A DNA stretch of 64,000 nt from NCBI RefSeq assembly GCF_006715085.1, contig NZ_VFMM01000002.1, forward strand, positions 434,001 through 498,000, read 5' to 3'. The notes under the pieces are model-generated. The model did no database searches. It was not told the origin of the DNA and saw only the letters and a program-made list of their open reading frames with translations. The translations under genes were made by a program, and so were the position numbers. The stretch's first letter is position 1; each line of letters opens with the position of its first letter. The DNA comes from Kribbella jejuensis. Lineage in GTDB: Bacteria; Actinomycetota; Actinomycetes; Propionibacteriales; Kribbellaceae. This document shows, one piece after another, positions 34,840 to 43,746 of this stretch.

Positions 34840-36927
34840 TCAAGTGATCCTCCGTGGAGAGGCGGCGCGGCGCACAGGGTCTACTCGGCGGGTGCCGGTC
34901 GGACCGACGTGGAAGGTGAAGCCGTGGGGCGTGGTCCATTCGATGGTCCTGTCGTCAACCCGGCGCACGCTCCAGCCACGGGCATGCGTCTTCACCCGAT
35001 GCCCGAACCGCCCCAGCGGCGCAAGATTGGCCGTACTCGTCTGCCCAGGTGGACCGAGCGGATCGTACGGCTCGATGTGGTCGAGGTCGATGGTGTTGGT
35101 CGTTTCGCGGGTCCCGTACGGGAAGAGTTCAACTGGGTGAATCAGCTTGACGCGTTCACGGATGCGGGTGGGGATCTCGTAAGCGTTCACGCTGACGGCG
35201 TCGTTGAGGTCGATGACGGGTTTCACGACGTACGGTCCGTAGCCGACGAGTTCGCTGAGTTGGGCAGCCAGAAGCGGTCCAATACCTTCGGCGCGCAGTA
35301 CGCCGGTGCCGGTCGCGAGGGTGTGATCGGTCAGATGCACCACGACCTCGGTCTTCCCCGGACGTATCTGTCCCTTGTCCGCGCCGTCCCGTCGGCCGCG
35401 CCGGCTCGGTTCGCGATAAGCGTCCTGCTTGACCTGCGCGAGCCGGGCGCGGAGGGCTTGGAGCGCCGCAGGAGTCATCGGCGCACCTTCAGCCGGATCG
35501 CGCCGCGGATCCAGGCCGCCCACTCGCGCATCGAAAGGATCCGAAACCGGCTCGCGATCCTCGGGCCCAGCAGCCTCCAACCACTCATCATCCGGCGGCC
35601 CGAACTGCTCCAGCAGGCCACCTGCTGCGCCCCTGCCCGCAGCCGCGCCACTGAACCCCAGCCCGCCGGAAGCATCTCCGCCGGAAGCGGGCCCGCCAGC
35701 AGCAAGCCGGGCAGGAGCAGGACGGCCACGAGCAAGCCCGGCGAAAGTAGCTCCTGTGGGGACGGGCCCAGGCGAAGCAGCCCCAGCCGCAGCAGCCCCA
35801 GTCGAAGCAGCCTCGGTCGGAGCGGGCCCCGCCGGAGCGAGCGCGGCGGCAGTAGGCCCGGCGGGAGCGGGCCGAGTGGGACCGGGTCCGGCAGGAAGAG
35901 GTCGGGTCGAAGCAGCGCCAGCCGGAGCGGGCGCGGTGGCAGTCGGCCGAGCAGGAACAGACCCGGCGGGAACAGGGCCAGTCGAAGGGGGCTCGGTCGA
36001 AGCAGGCCAGGAGGGAGCAGGCCAGTCAGGACCAGGCCCGCCAGGAGCGGGCTCGGACGATGCCTGCGCGGCGGGAGCGGGCTCGGCTGGAGCGGGGCGC
36101 GCCGCAGCAGACTCAGTTGGAGCGGGCTCGGTGAGAGGGGGCTGGATGGGGGTTTGGTGTGCTTGGGTGAGGAGTTCTTGGGTGAAGCGGGGGTCGGGGA
36201 GGATGCCTACGGCTTCGGCTCGGCGGTGTTGGAGCGAGCGGGTGTCGCCGAGGGCTTTGAGGGCTTCGGCGATGTTGGTGATGGCGGTGTCGTGGCGGTT
36301 GACGGCGGCGGCGGGGGCTTTGATGTAGATGGTTTTGTTGCCGTGTTTGTCGCCGCGGCCGACGTACACGCCGCGGTCGTCGGCCGCCTCGGCGCTCTCG
36401 TCGGCGGCGCGTTGCGGGTCGGCGTACTGCTTGGCGGCTTGGGTGACCTTCTCGAGACGGTACGGGGAGATCGTGTCGATGATCGCGGCCACACGGCGGT
36501 CGACGTACTCCGCGGCGGCGTGGTCGAGTTTGGTGCAGGCGCGGACGATCTGCCTAGCTTTCCACGGGGTTGCCTCGCCTGCCTGGATCCGGGCCCACGT
36601 CAACGGGAACCGGTGGCGCAGGGCGAGCGCGTCGGCGATCAGGTCGCGGCCGACGCCGGGAGACACACCGATGACGACGGCGAACTCGGCGACAGCGAAC
36701 TCCGCGATCTCCGGGCAGCCCTCGCCGCCCAGAACGACGGCCCGTTCGCGGCCGTCACCGGCGCCGCGGGTGGGCCGCGACGGGCAGGTTGAGGGGTGGA
36801 AGCGGTCGGCGTAGATCTGGGCGCACTCGAGCAACCGGGCGTCAGCCTTGTTCGCGATCGCGCGGCAACCGGCGGCCTGCTCCAACAGGTCGCGAGTTGA
36901 GAACGCGCTCAGATCTTCGTCGAACAT
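34840..36927 (-). CDS. DUF222 / HNH endonuclease protein (13E12-type) with long Pro/Ala linker
   Basis: 695 residues from the ATG at 36927; the frame is open further upstream but the promoter lies there. The N-terminal DUF222 region runs to about 250 (STRDLLEQAAGCRAIANKADA, then LDHAAAEYVDRRVAAIIDTI). About 190 residues of Pro, Ala, Gly, Thr and Glu repeats follow (roughly 262-455), an unusually long disordered linker. The HNH nuclease motif is near the C-terminus: TIDLDHIEPY, then STANLAPLGRFGHRVKTH. The family includes the mycobacterial 13E12 repeat proteins. A perfect LexA box covers the start, so DNA damage should induce it. Confidence 0.85.
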   Translation of the reverse strand: MFDEDLSAFSTRDLLEQAAGCRAIANKADARLLECAQIYADRFHPSTCPSRPTRGAGDGRERAVVLGGEGCPEIAEFAVAEFAVVIGVSPGVGRDLIADALALRHRFPLTWARIQAGEATPWKARQIVRACTKLDHAAAEYVDRRVAAIIDTISPYRLEKVTQAAKQYADPQRAADESAEAADDRGVYVGRGDKHGNKTIYIKAPAAAVNRHDTAITNIAEALKALGDTRSLQHRRAEAVGILPDPRFTQELLTQAHQTPIQPPLTEPAPTESAAARPAPAEPAPAAQASSEPAPGGPGPDWPAPSWPASTEPPSTGPVPAGSVPARPTATAPAPAGAASTRPLPAGPGPTRPAPAGPTAAALAPAGPAPTEAASTGAAAAGAASPGPVPTGATFAGLARGRPAPARLAAGGPASGGDASGGLGFSGAAAGRGAAGGLLEQFGPPDDEWLEAAGPEDREPVSDPFDARVGGLDPRRDPAEGAPMTPAALQALRARLAQVKQDAYREPSRRGRRDGADKGQIRPGKTEVVVHLTDHTLATGTGVLRAEGIGPLLAAQLSELVGYGPYVVKPVIDLNDAVSVNAYEIPTRIRERVKLIHPVELFPYGTRETTNTIDLDHIEPYDPLGPPGQTSTANLAPLGRFGHRVKTHARGWSVRRVDDRTIEWTTPHGFTFHVGPTGTRRVDPVRRAASPRRIT
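35560..36140 (-). repeat. Degenerate repeats encoding the Pro/Ala linker
   Basis: Many short, imperfect GC-rich units (plus-strand GAGCGGGC, AGCAGGCC and CCGGAGCG types) encode PAPAEPAPA- and GPAPTEA-like units in the DUF222-HNH protein. The region is simple in both composition and codon use and is likely to vary in length between strains. Boundaries are approximate. Confidence 0.6.
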
Positions 36928-36935
36928 GTGTTCGA
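36920..36935. promoter_or_regulatory. Perfect LexA (SOS) box on the start codon
   Basis: TCGAACATGTGTTCGA has arms TCGAAC and GTTCGA with four central bases, exactly the actinobacterial SOS box pattern. It covers the ATG of the DUF222-HNH gene (36925-36927, minus strand) and touches the -10 element. LexA bound here would block initiation until DNA damage. Confidence 0.88.
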
Positions 36936-36963
36936 TTCTACGCTGATCCGCATGTCGGATCAA
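36935..36963 (-). promoter_or_regulatory. Promoter of the DUF222-HNH gene, leaderless
   Basis: On the minus strand, -35 TTGATC (complement of 36958-36963), a 17-base spacer and -10 TAGAAT (complement of 36935-36940) are followed after seven bases by the ATG at 36927. The spacing predicts transcription starting at or next to the ATG. Confidence 0.75.
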
Positions 36964-37275
36964 ATCGGTGGTGGCCTGGATCTCCTTATCCACAAGGGGA
37001 AATCTGGGCTGACTACGTGGCAGCGAAGGGTAAGCGCGCCGACGCGGATGGCGACACCTCGACGCGGATGAGGTCGCGGAACCGTTTGAGCGACCCGCGG
37101 TTGAATGTCGGCTCGCGATCACACCATGCGCACTCAGCGATCCGTTCCGGCGCGCGATCGGTGGTCAGGGGCACCTCGGCCCACGCAGTTGCAAGGCCGG
37201 AGCCTTACTAGCGACGTCCGCGGAGTGATCCACTGTGGCTGGCATGCGTGCGGTCGAGACGAGTGAGGTTGGCTG
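36964..37275. other. 312-base region without a gene
   Basis: Between the DUF222-HNH promoter and the broken phosphotransferase gene. It holds one TTATCCACA (36986-36994, a DnaA-box-like nonamer) and two copies of CGACGCGGATG within 40 bases. I see no convincing gene, hairpin or promoter for the plus strand. Confidence 0.5.
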
Positions 37276-37960
37276 ATGCAGGCTGTTCCTGGGGTCCTGC
37301 TAGCGGAGGTTCGTGATCGGTACGGCGTCGTAGCCGAGCACGCCGAGCCGGTCGGCGGCGGGACTGCGAGCAAACTGTGGCGACTTGACTCGAATCCGCC
37401 TGTGGTGATTCGGCTGTCACAGTCCGGGCCGGCCGAGAGGATCGCGAACCGGTCCGACTACCGGCTGCCGGAGCAGCAATGGTCCTACAGCGTTGCTGCC
37501 GAGTTCGCCGGCAAGGTCCCCGAGGTGATTGCGCCGCTAGTGGCGTCTGATGGTGAAGCGGCGTTTGTCTGGCACGGGCGGCCGATTACCGTCTGGCCGT
37601 TCGTGATGGGCGCGTCGCTGGACCGGCGGAATTCTGTTGAGCTTCGGCGAGCGGCTCATCTGCTGGCACGGTGTTGTGCCGAGACGGGCGGATCGTGGCT
37701 CTTGTTGATTGGGACGAGGTTGAATGGGGCCCGCTGATCAATGAACTGGCCTGGTCGGTCTGGGAGTTCGGAAAGTCTTCCGCAGGCGATGCATTGGACT
37801 TGGATCGGGCGGCGGAGTTTCTGAGCGAGTATCGGCGTGCCGACGGGCCGGCCCGGCCGTCGCGGGCCTTGATTCCGCTGATTCGAGCGCGTCTTCGCAG
37901 TGACGTCGCGTTTGGCGGCGGGTTCGTCCCGCTGATCCTGTCGAGGATCAGGCGATGGTC
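37276..37960 (+). pseudogene. Phosphotransferase (APH-like) pseudogene with internal deletion and frameshift
   Basis: The first frame (37276-37737) has an APH-type N-lobe: EPVGGGTASKLWRLD, PPVVIRLSQ and FVWHGRPITVWPFVMG. It reaches AAHLLAR and then changes to nonsense. From about 37669 a second frame continues with VLCRDGRIVALVDWDEVEWGPLINELAWSVWEF, the metal-binding part of the C-lobe. The catalytic loop (HGDxxxxN) that should lie between them is absent, so a deletion near 37668 removed it and shifted the frame. The C-terminal end is not clear and runs into the convergent MMPL gene. It cannot make an active kinase. Confidence 0.82.
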
Positions 37961-40114
37961 TCAGCTTTCAGAGCGCTTCGGCAGGTCCGGCTGCTCCTGG
38001 CGGGCGAGTTTGCTGGGCCACCAGACTTTGCGGCCGATGTCGTGGGCCAGGGATGGGACGAGCAGGGAGCGGACGACGGTGGTGTCCAGTAGGACGCCGA
38101 AGGCGACCATGAAAGCTATCTGGACCAGGAAGAGGATCGGGAGAACTGCGAGGGCCGAGAAGGTGGCGGCCAGGACGACGCCGGCGGAGGTGATGACGCC
38201 GCCGGTTACTGCCAGGCCGATGAGGATGCCTGGTCTGGTGCCTTGGGCGTGGGATTCCTCTCGGACCCGGGTCATCAGGAAGATCGAGTAGTCGATGCCT
38301 AGGGCAACCAGGAAGACGAAGGCGTACAAAGGGATTCCTGGGTCCGCGCCCGGAAATTTGAAGACGTGGTTGAACATCAGTGCGCTGACGCCGACGGTCG
38401 CGCCGAACGACAGCACGTTGGCGATCACCAGCAGGACCGCGGCGACGAGTGAACGGAGCAGCAGCATCAGGACGACGAAGATCACCGCGAGGATCGTCGG
38501 GATGATCACGCGCAGGTCACGCTGCGCGGCGTCGAGGACGTCGAGGTTGATCGCGGTGTTGCCGCCGACCAGGATGTCCGGGCTCACCTTGTCCAGCTCG
38601 GTCCGCAGGTGCTTGACCACCTTGGTCGCGGCCGGTGAGTCGGCCCGGATCTTCAGCGTCGCCTGGACCAGGACCTTGCCGTCGACAACCTTCGGCGGTA
38701 CGCCGGGCGCCACCGAGGCGGACGCGGCGCCGACGCCGTCGACCTTGACCGCGGTCTGCACGACCTGGTCCGCCTGTGCCGCGGGGGTGAGGATCTCCAC
38801 CGGCGTACCGGAGCCGGCGTCGAAGTGCTTCGCGAGCCGCTCCTGACCGGTGACCGACTCGACCTTGTTCAGGAACAGGTCCTCCTGCGACGTACCGGAG
38901 GCCTTGAACGTCGGGAGGAACGCCGCGCAGGCGAGCAGGGCGAGCGCGGTGATCGCCCAGACCCGCCGCGACCGCCGGCCGACCAGGCCGGACACGCGGC
39001 CCCACAGCCGGCGCCCGCCGACCTGGTCGCGGGAGTGTACGTGGTCGACGCGCGGGATCGACGGCCAGAAGATCCGCCGCCCGAACGCGAGCAGGATCGC
39101 GGGCAGGAACGTCATCGCCGCGATGAACGCACCAGCGATGCCCAGCGCGCCGACCGGTCCGAGGCCCTTCGTGCTGCCGAGCTTCGACAGCAGCAGGCAC
39201 AGCAGGCCGAGGATGACGGTCGCGGCGCTGGCCGCGATCGGTTCGATCGACGCCCGCCAGGCGACCCGCATCGCCTGGAACTTGCTCTCGTAGTCGTGCA
39301 ACTCCTCTTTGTAACGGGAGACGAGCAGCAACGCGTAGTCCGTCGAGGCGCCGACGACCAGGATGAAGAGGATGCCCTGACTCTGGCCGTTGAGCTGCAG
39401 CACGCCGTGCTTCGCCAGCGGGTACACGACCAGCGCCGCGAGCGCGAGGCCGAACACCGCGGTCAGTAGCACCGCGATGGGCAGGATCGGGCTGCGGTAC
39501 ACGATCAGCAGGATCACGAACACGACCGCGAGCGCGACGCCGAGCAGGATTCCGTCGATCCCGCTGAACGCGACGACGAAGTCCGCGAACACCCCGCCCG
39601 GACCGGTGACGTACACCTGCAGGCCGGTCGGCGTGAGGCTGTTCTTGATCTCGGCGCGGAGTGCCTTCGCCACGGCGTACAGGACGGTCTCGCCCTGGCC
39701 GACGACCTCGTCGGCGCGGTCGCCGTCGATCTGCACGGTGAGCAGTAGCGCCTTGTGGTCCGAGGCCGGTACGGCGGGTCTGACCGGGGCGGTGAGGTAG
39801 TCGCCCAGCTTCTTGCCGTCGCCGAGCTCGAGCCCGGGGATCTTGGCGACGAACCCCTGCAGAACGGTCTGGTCCGCAGCGGTGATCGGGGTGTCACGCT
39901 CGATCAGGACGAAGTACGGGAGTGCCTTGGAGTCGACGAACTTCGCGGCCTCGTTGGCGACCACCGTCGATTCGGCCTTCTTCGGAAGGAAGTTGGCGTT
40001 GTCGTTCTGCTGGACCTCGCTGAGCTTGCCGACCGCGGGGCCGCCGAGGGCGCCCAGGACGAGCCAGACGATCAGTACGGCGGCGATCCCCGCCCTCCAC
40101 CTCCACCGGTTCAC
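37961..40114 (-). CDS. MMPL-family transporter (RND superfamily)
   Basis: 717 residues from a GTG. The layout is that of a small MMPL protein: one N-terminal helix, an outside domain, five helices (for example GIDGILLGVALAVVFVILLIVY), a second outside domain and five more helices. The conserved membrane motif GASTDYALLLVSRYKEEL in the first half has its partner ALGIDYSIFLMTRVREES in the second; the Asp-Tyr pairs carry protons. It exports lipids or hydrophobic compounds using proton flow. The C-terminus (DIGRKVWWPSKLAR) is typical. The substrate cannot be told. Confidence 0.88.
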   Translation of the reverse strand: MNRWRWRAGIAAVLIVWLVLGALGGPAVGKLSEVQQNDNANFLPKKAESTVVANEAAKFVDSKALPYFVLIERDTPITAADQTVLQGFVAKIPGLELGDGKKLGDYLTAPVRPAVPASDHKALLLTVQIDGDRADEVVGQGETVLYAVAKALRAEIKNSLTPTGLQVYVTGPGGVFADFVVAFSGIDGILLGVALAVVFVILLIVYRSPILPIAVLLTAVFGLALAALVVYPLAKHGVLQLNGQSQGILFILVVGASTDYALLLVSRYKEELHDYESKFQAMRVAWRASIEPIAASAATVILGLLCLLLSKLGSTKGLGPVGALGIAGAFIAAMTFLPAILLAFGRRIFWPSIPRVDHVHSRDQVGGRRLWGRVSGLVGRRSRRVWAITALALLACAAFLPTFKASGTSQEDLFLNKVESVTGQERLAKHFDAGSGTPVEILTPAAQADQVVQTAVKVDGVGAASASVAPGVPPKVVDGKVLVQATLKIRADSPAATKVVKHLRTELDKVSPDILVGGNTAINLDVLDAAQRDLRVIIPTILAVIFVVLMLLLRSLVAAVLLVIANVLSFGATVGVSALMFNHVFKFPGADPGIPLYAFVFLVALGIDYSIFLMTRVREESHAQGTRPGILIGLAVTGGVITSAGVVLAATFSALAVLPILFLVQIAFMVAFGVLLDTTVVRSLLVPSLAHDIGRKVWWPSKLARQEQPDLPKRSES

Positions 40115-40179
40115 CTCAGGCAGGGTACCCGGGATCTCTCACTTCCTCCCGGTGGGTGTGCGGGAGCCGTTTCGGCGGC

Positions 40180-40217
40180 GTAACAACAAGATGACTACGC
40201 GGAAACACCCCGGTCAT
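40180..40217 (+). promoter_or_regulatory. GlnR-like box upstream of the nitrate operon
   Basis: GTAAC (40180), ATGAC (40191), GAAAC (40202) and GTCAT (40213) are spaced exactly 11 bases apart, so AC recurs with helical period. GTAAC and GAAAC fit the GlnR half-sites (GTnAC, GAAAC); the other two fit poorly. A TAATCA (40230-40235) could be the -10. GlnR commonly controls nitrate and nitrite assimilation genes in actinobacteria. Confidence 0.5.
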
Positions 40218-40261
40218 AACGTCCAGGCCTAATCAGTGAGGTCGAATGATCGGAGACTGCG

Positions 40262-41629
40262 ATGACGCTCGAAGCAGGACAGGCGGCTGTCGCCAACCGC
40301 GAAGGCAGTGGGGCGGTCGGCACGGTCGAGGCCCCGCGGCGCGGGCGCTGGATCGATGTCTGGGATCCCGAGGACGCTACGTTCTGGGCCGCGAAGGGCC
40401 GCGCGATGGCGCGCCGGAACCTGTGGCCCTCGATCTTCGCCGAGTTCCTCGGCTTCTCGGTGTGGCAGCTGTGGAGCATCGTCGTGGTGTCGATGCCGAA
40501 GGCCGGCTTCACCTACAGCACGAACCAGCTGTTCTGGCTGGTCGCGCTGCCGAGCCTGGTCGGCGCGACGCTGCGGCTGCCGTACACGTTCGCCGTACCG
40601 CGGTTCGGCGGGCGGAACTGGACCACGTTCTCCGCGCTGCTGCTGCTGATCCCGACGGCCGGGCTGTCGTACTTCATGACGCAGCCGGACACGCCGTTCT
40701 GGCTGATGGCGCTGGTCGCGGCGACCGCGGGTGTCGGCGGCGGGAACTTCGCCAGCAGCATGACCAACATCTCCTTCTTCTACCCGGAGAAGGAAAAGGG
40801 TTTCGCACTCGGCGTGAACGCGGCCGGCGGCAACCTCGGCGTCGCGGTCGTGCAGTTGTTCGTGCCGATCGTGATCGTCGCCGGTGCCGGCCTGACGCTG
40901 AACCGTTCCGGTCTGATGTGGCTTCCGCTGATCGTGCTGGCCGCGTTCTGGGCCTGGAAGGCGATGGCGAACCTCTCGGTCGCGAACTCGTCGTTCCGGA
41001 CCTCGATCGCGGCGGCGAAGCGGCCGCACACCTGGGTGATCTCGTTCCTCTACATCGGCACGTTCGGGTCGTTCATCGGGTTCGGGGCGGCGTTCCCGCT
41101 GCTGATCAAGACCACGTTCGCGGGCGTCACCCCGGCGCACTACGCGTTCCTCGGGGCGCTCGTGGGATCGGTCTCGCGGCCGTTCGGCGGCAAGCTGGCC
41201 GACCGGATCGGCGGCGCCCGGGTCACCGTGTGCTCGTTCGTGGTGATGGGGCTCGGCATCGTTTCCGCGATCTTCTCGCTCAAGGCGGAGAGCTTCGGGG
41301 CGTTCCTGGGCAGCTTCCTGGTCCTGTTCGTGGCCAGCGGGATCGCGAACGGATCGACGTACCGGATGATTCCGGCGGTCTTCCGGCTCACCACGCCGAA
41401 CGACCCGGGCCGCGCCCGGCGTGAGGCGGCGGCCTGCATCGGCATCGCGTCCGCGGTCGGCGCGTACGGCGGCTTCCTGGTACCGCGTGGCTTCGCGACA
41501 TCGACGAGCCACTTCGGCTCGCTGATCCCGGCGCTGTACGTGTTCTGCGGGTTCTACGTGGTGTGCCTCGCGGTGACGTACTTCTGCTACCTGCGCAAGG
41601 GCGGCCCGCTCAGCCAGGAGCGCGTGTGA
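40262..41629 (+). CDS. narK: Nitrate/nitrite MFS transporter
   Basis: 455 residues with 12 membrane helices. The NarK/NasA signature is present: the early FLGFSVWQLWSIVV, RLPYTFAVPRFGGRNWTTF, the nitrate motif AGVGGGNFASSMTNISFFYPEKEKG and a second glycine-rich helix AAGGNLGVAVVQLF. It moves nitrate in (or nitrite out) across the cell membrane. It is the first gene of the operon. Its TGA overlaps the GTG of nasA, so the two are translationally coupled. Confidence 0.92.
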   Translation: MTLEAGQAAVANREGSGAVGTVEAPRRGRWIDVWDPEDATFWAAKGRAMARRNLWPSIFAEFLGFSVWQLWSIVVVSMPKAGFTYSTNQLFWLVALPSLVGATLRLPYTFAVPRFGGRNWTTFSALLLLIPTAGLSYFMTQPDTPFWLMALVAATAGVGGGNFASSMTNISFFYPEKEKGFALGVNAAGGNLGVAVVQLFVPIVIVAGAGLTLNRSGLMWLPLIVLAAFWAWKAMANLSVANSSFRTSIAAAKRPHTWVISFLYIGTFGSFIGFGAAFPLLIKTTFAGVTPAHYAFLGALVGSVSRPFGGKLADRIGGARVTVCSFVVMGLGIVSAIFSLKAESFGAFLGSFLVLFVASGIANGSTYRMIPAVFRLTTPNDPGRARREAAACIGIASAVGAYGGFLVPRGFATSTSHFGSLIPALYVFCGFYVVCLAVTYFCYLRKGGPLSQERV

Positions 41630-43746
41630 CCGCTATCGCGACGCACTGTCCGTACTGCGCCCTGCAGTGCGCCACCACGCTGCACCCGGTCTCGCGACCG
41701 GGTGCCGTGGAGGTGCAGCCGAGGGACTTCCCGACCAACCGGGGCGGGTTGTGCCGTAAGGGCTGGACGGCTCCCGACGTACTCACGGTGCCGGACCGGC
41801 TCACCGTGCCGCTCGTCCGCAACGCGGCGGGCGAGCTGGAGGAGACGACCTGGGACGCCGCGCTGGACTTCGTCGCGGCACGGATCACGTCGTTGCAGGC
41901 AGCGCACGGCCACGACGCGGTGGCGGTGTTCGGCGGCGGTGGTCTGACGAACGAGAAGGCCTACGCATTGGGGAAGTTCGCGCGGGTCGCGTTGCGGACC
42001 GCGAACGTGGACTACAACGGCCGGTTCTGCATGTCGTCGGCGGCCGCCGCGACGAACCGTGCGTTCGGGATCGACCGCGGACTGCCGTTCCCGCTGGCCG
42101 ATCTGGGCGGTGCGGGTGCCGTCCTGCTGGTCGGAAGCAACATCGCCGAGACGATGCCGCCGGCAGTGGCGCATCTGCAGGGCGCACGCGACGCGGGTGG
42201 ACTTCTGGTCGTCGACCCGCGCCACTCGGCCACCGCAAGCCTCACCGACGACGGCGCGGGCCTCCACCTGCAGCCGACTCCGGGCACTGACCTGGCTCTC
42301 CTGCTGGCCCTGACGCACGTAGTACTGCAGGAAGGCCTTGCGGACACCGCATTCCTGGCTGAACGGGTCGACGACGCCGACTTACTGATTCGTTCGACTG
42401 CTTCGTGGTGGCCGGAGCGCGCGGAGCGGGTCACTGGTGTACCCGCCGCGACCATCCGTCAGGCTGTGCGGGTGCTGGCGGCGGCGGCTCCGGTGCATGG
42501 CGGCGCGGGCGCGTACATCCTCACCGGGCGTGGGGCCGAGCAGCACAGCAAGGGCACCGACACGGTGACCGCTTGTATCAACCTCGCGTTGGCGCTTGGT
42601 TTGCCCGGGCGGTTGGGGAGCGGGTACGGCTGCATCACGGGGCAGGGCAATGGGCAGGGCGGGCGCGAGCACGGGCAGAAGGCGGATCAGCTGCCTGGTT
42701 ATCGGAGCATCGAGGACCCGGCCGCTCGGTCCCACGTTGCGGAGGTCTGGGGTGTGCGGCCGGAGGAGTTGCCGCGGTCCGGGAAGAGTGCGGTCGAGCT
42801 GATCAATTCGCTCGGTACGGCGGATGGTCCCAAGGCGCTGTTCGTGCATGGGAGCAACCTGCTCGTGTCGGCGCCGAACCTTGCGTCCGTGCGAGAGCGG
42901 CTGAACGCGCTCGAACTGTTGGTGGTTGCGGATGTCGTTCCGTCCGAGACCGCGCTGTTGGCCGACGTGGTGTTCCCGGTCACGCAGTGGGCCGAGGAGG
43001 ACGGGACGATGACGTCGCTCGAGGGGCGGGTACTGCGGCGACGGACAGCGGTGGCGGCGCCGGGTGAGGTGCGGAGCGATCTTGCGGTGTTCGCGGGGAT
43101 CGCCGAGCGGCTCGGCGTACCTGGGTTTTCGACGGATCCGGCCGAGGTGTTCGAGGAGCTGCGCCGGGCGAGCGCGGGCGGGAAGGCCGACTACTCCGGG
43201 ATCACCTGGGAGCGGCTGGACGCCGGCGAGGAGTTGTTCTGGCCGGTTCCGGACGAGGGGCATCCGGGGACGCCGCGGTTGTTCGCGGACGGGTTTCCGA
43301 CCGCGGACGGGCGGGCGCACGTCGTACCGGTCGACCATCGGCCGGTGGCGGACGACCTCAACGGGTCGGCGCCGATGTACCTGGTGACAGGGCGGTTGCT
43401 GCAGCACTACCAGAGCGGGGCGCAGACGCGGCGGGTGCCGGAGTTGGCCGAGGCCGAGCCCGAGGTGTACGCCGAGGTGCATCCGCGAGTGGCGGCGCAG
43501 CTGGGGATCGGCGACGGGCGTCCGGTGCGGTTGCGGACGGCGCGCGGGTCGATGGTGCTGCCGGCCCGGATCACGCCGGACGTCCGGCCGGACACCGTTT
43601 TCGTACCGTTCCACTTCGGCGGTGCCGAAGCGGTCAACGAGCTGACGAACGACGCGCTCGACCCGGTGTCGCGGATGCCCGAGTTCAAGGCGTGCGCGGT
43701 GCAGGTGACGGCGGCGGAGTTGGGCGCGACGGGGGTGCCGGCATGA
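41626..43746 (+). CDS. nasA: Assimilatory nitrate reductase, molybdopterin catalytic subunit
   Basis: 706 residues from a GTG overlapping the narK stop. The N-terminus has the [4Fe-4S] ligands C8, C11, C15 and C43 (HCPYCALQC, then NRGGLCRKGW). The bis-molybdopterin fold follows (FGGGGLTNEKAYALGKFARVAL, GSNIAETMPPAVAHLQ, TDTVTACINLALALG) and ends in the dinucleotide-binding domain (LVTGRLLQHYQSGAQTRR). It reduces nitrate to nitrite in the cytoplasm. Unlike some NasA proteins it has no C-terminal BFD cluster; one is present in the following flavoprotein. Confidence 0.92.
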   Translation: MTAIATHCPYCALQCATTLHPVSRPGAVEVQPRDFPTNRGGLCRKGWTAPDVLTVPDRLTVPLVRNAAGELEETTWDAALDFVAARITSLQAAHGHDAVAVFGGGGLTNEKAYALGKFARVALRTANVDYNGRFCMSSAAAATNRAFGIDRGLPFPLADLGGAGAVLLVGSNIAETMPPAVAHLQGARDAGGLLVVDPRHSATASLTDDGAGLHLQPTPGTDLALLLALTHVVLQEGLADTAFLAERVDDADLLIRSTASWWPERAERVTGVPAATIRQAVRVLAAAAPVHGGAGAYILTGRGAEQHSKGTDTVTACINLALALGLPGRLGSGYGCITGQGNGQGGREHGQKADQLPGYRSIEDPAARSHVAEVWGVRPEELPRSGKSAVELINSLGTADGPKALFVHGSNLLVSAPNLASVRERLNALELLVVADVVPSETALLADVVFPVTQWAEEDGTMTSLEGRVLRRRTAVAAPGEVRSDLAVFAGIAERLGVPGFSTDPAEVFEELRRASAGGKADYSGITWERLDAGEELFWPVPDEGHPGTPRLFADGFPTADGRAHVVPVDHRPVADDLNGSAPMYLVTGRLLQHYQSGAQTRRVPELAEAEPEVYAEVHPRVAAQLGIGDGRPVRLRTARGSMVLPARITPDVRPDTVFVPFHFGGAEAVNELTNDALDPVSRMPEFKACAVQVTAAELGATGVPA

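Noticed and set aside
34795-36792. Long plus-strand open frame of 665 codons opposite the DUF222-HNH gene
   Set aside because: It is the antisense shadow of the GC-rich Pro/Ala linker; the translation is low-complexity Arg/Gly/Ser without a fold, start signal or motif.
36986-36994. TTATCCACA, a DnaA-box match
   Set aside because: A single box with no AT-rich unwinding region and no dnaA or dnaN nearby; not evidence for an origin.
37671-38291. Open frame of 206 codons as a separate gene
   Set aside because: Its first part is the C-lobe of the broken phosphotransferase and its second part is antisense to the MMPL gene.
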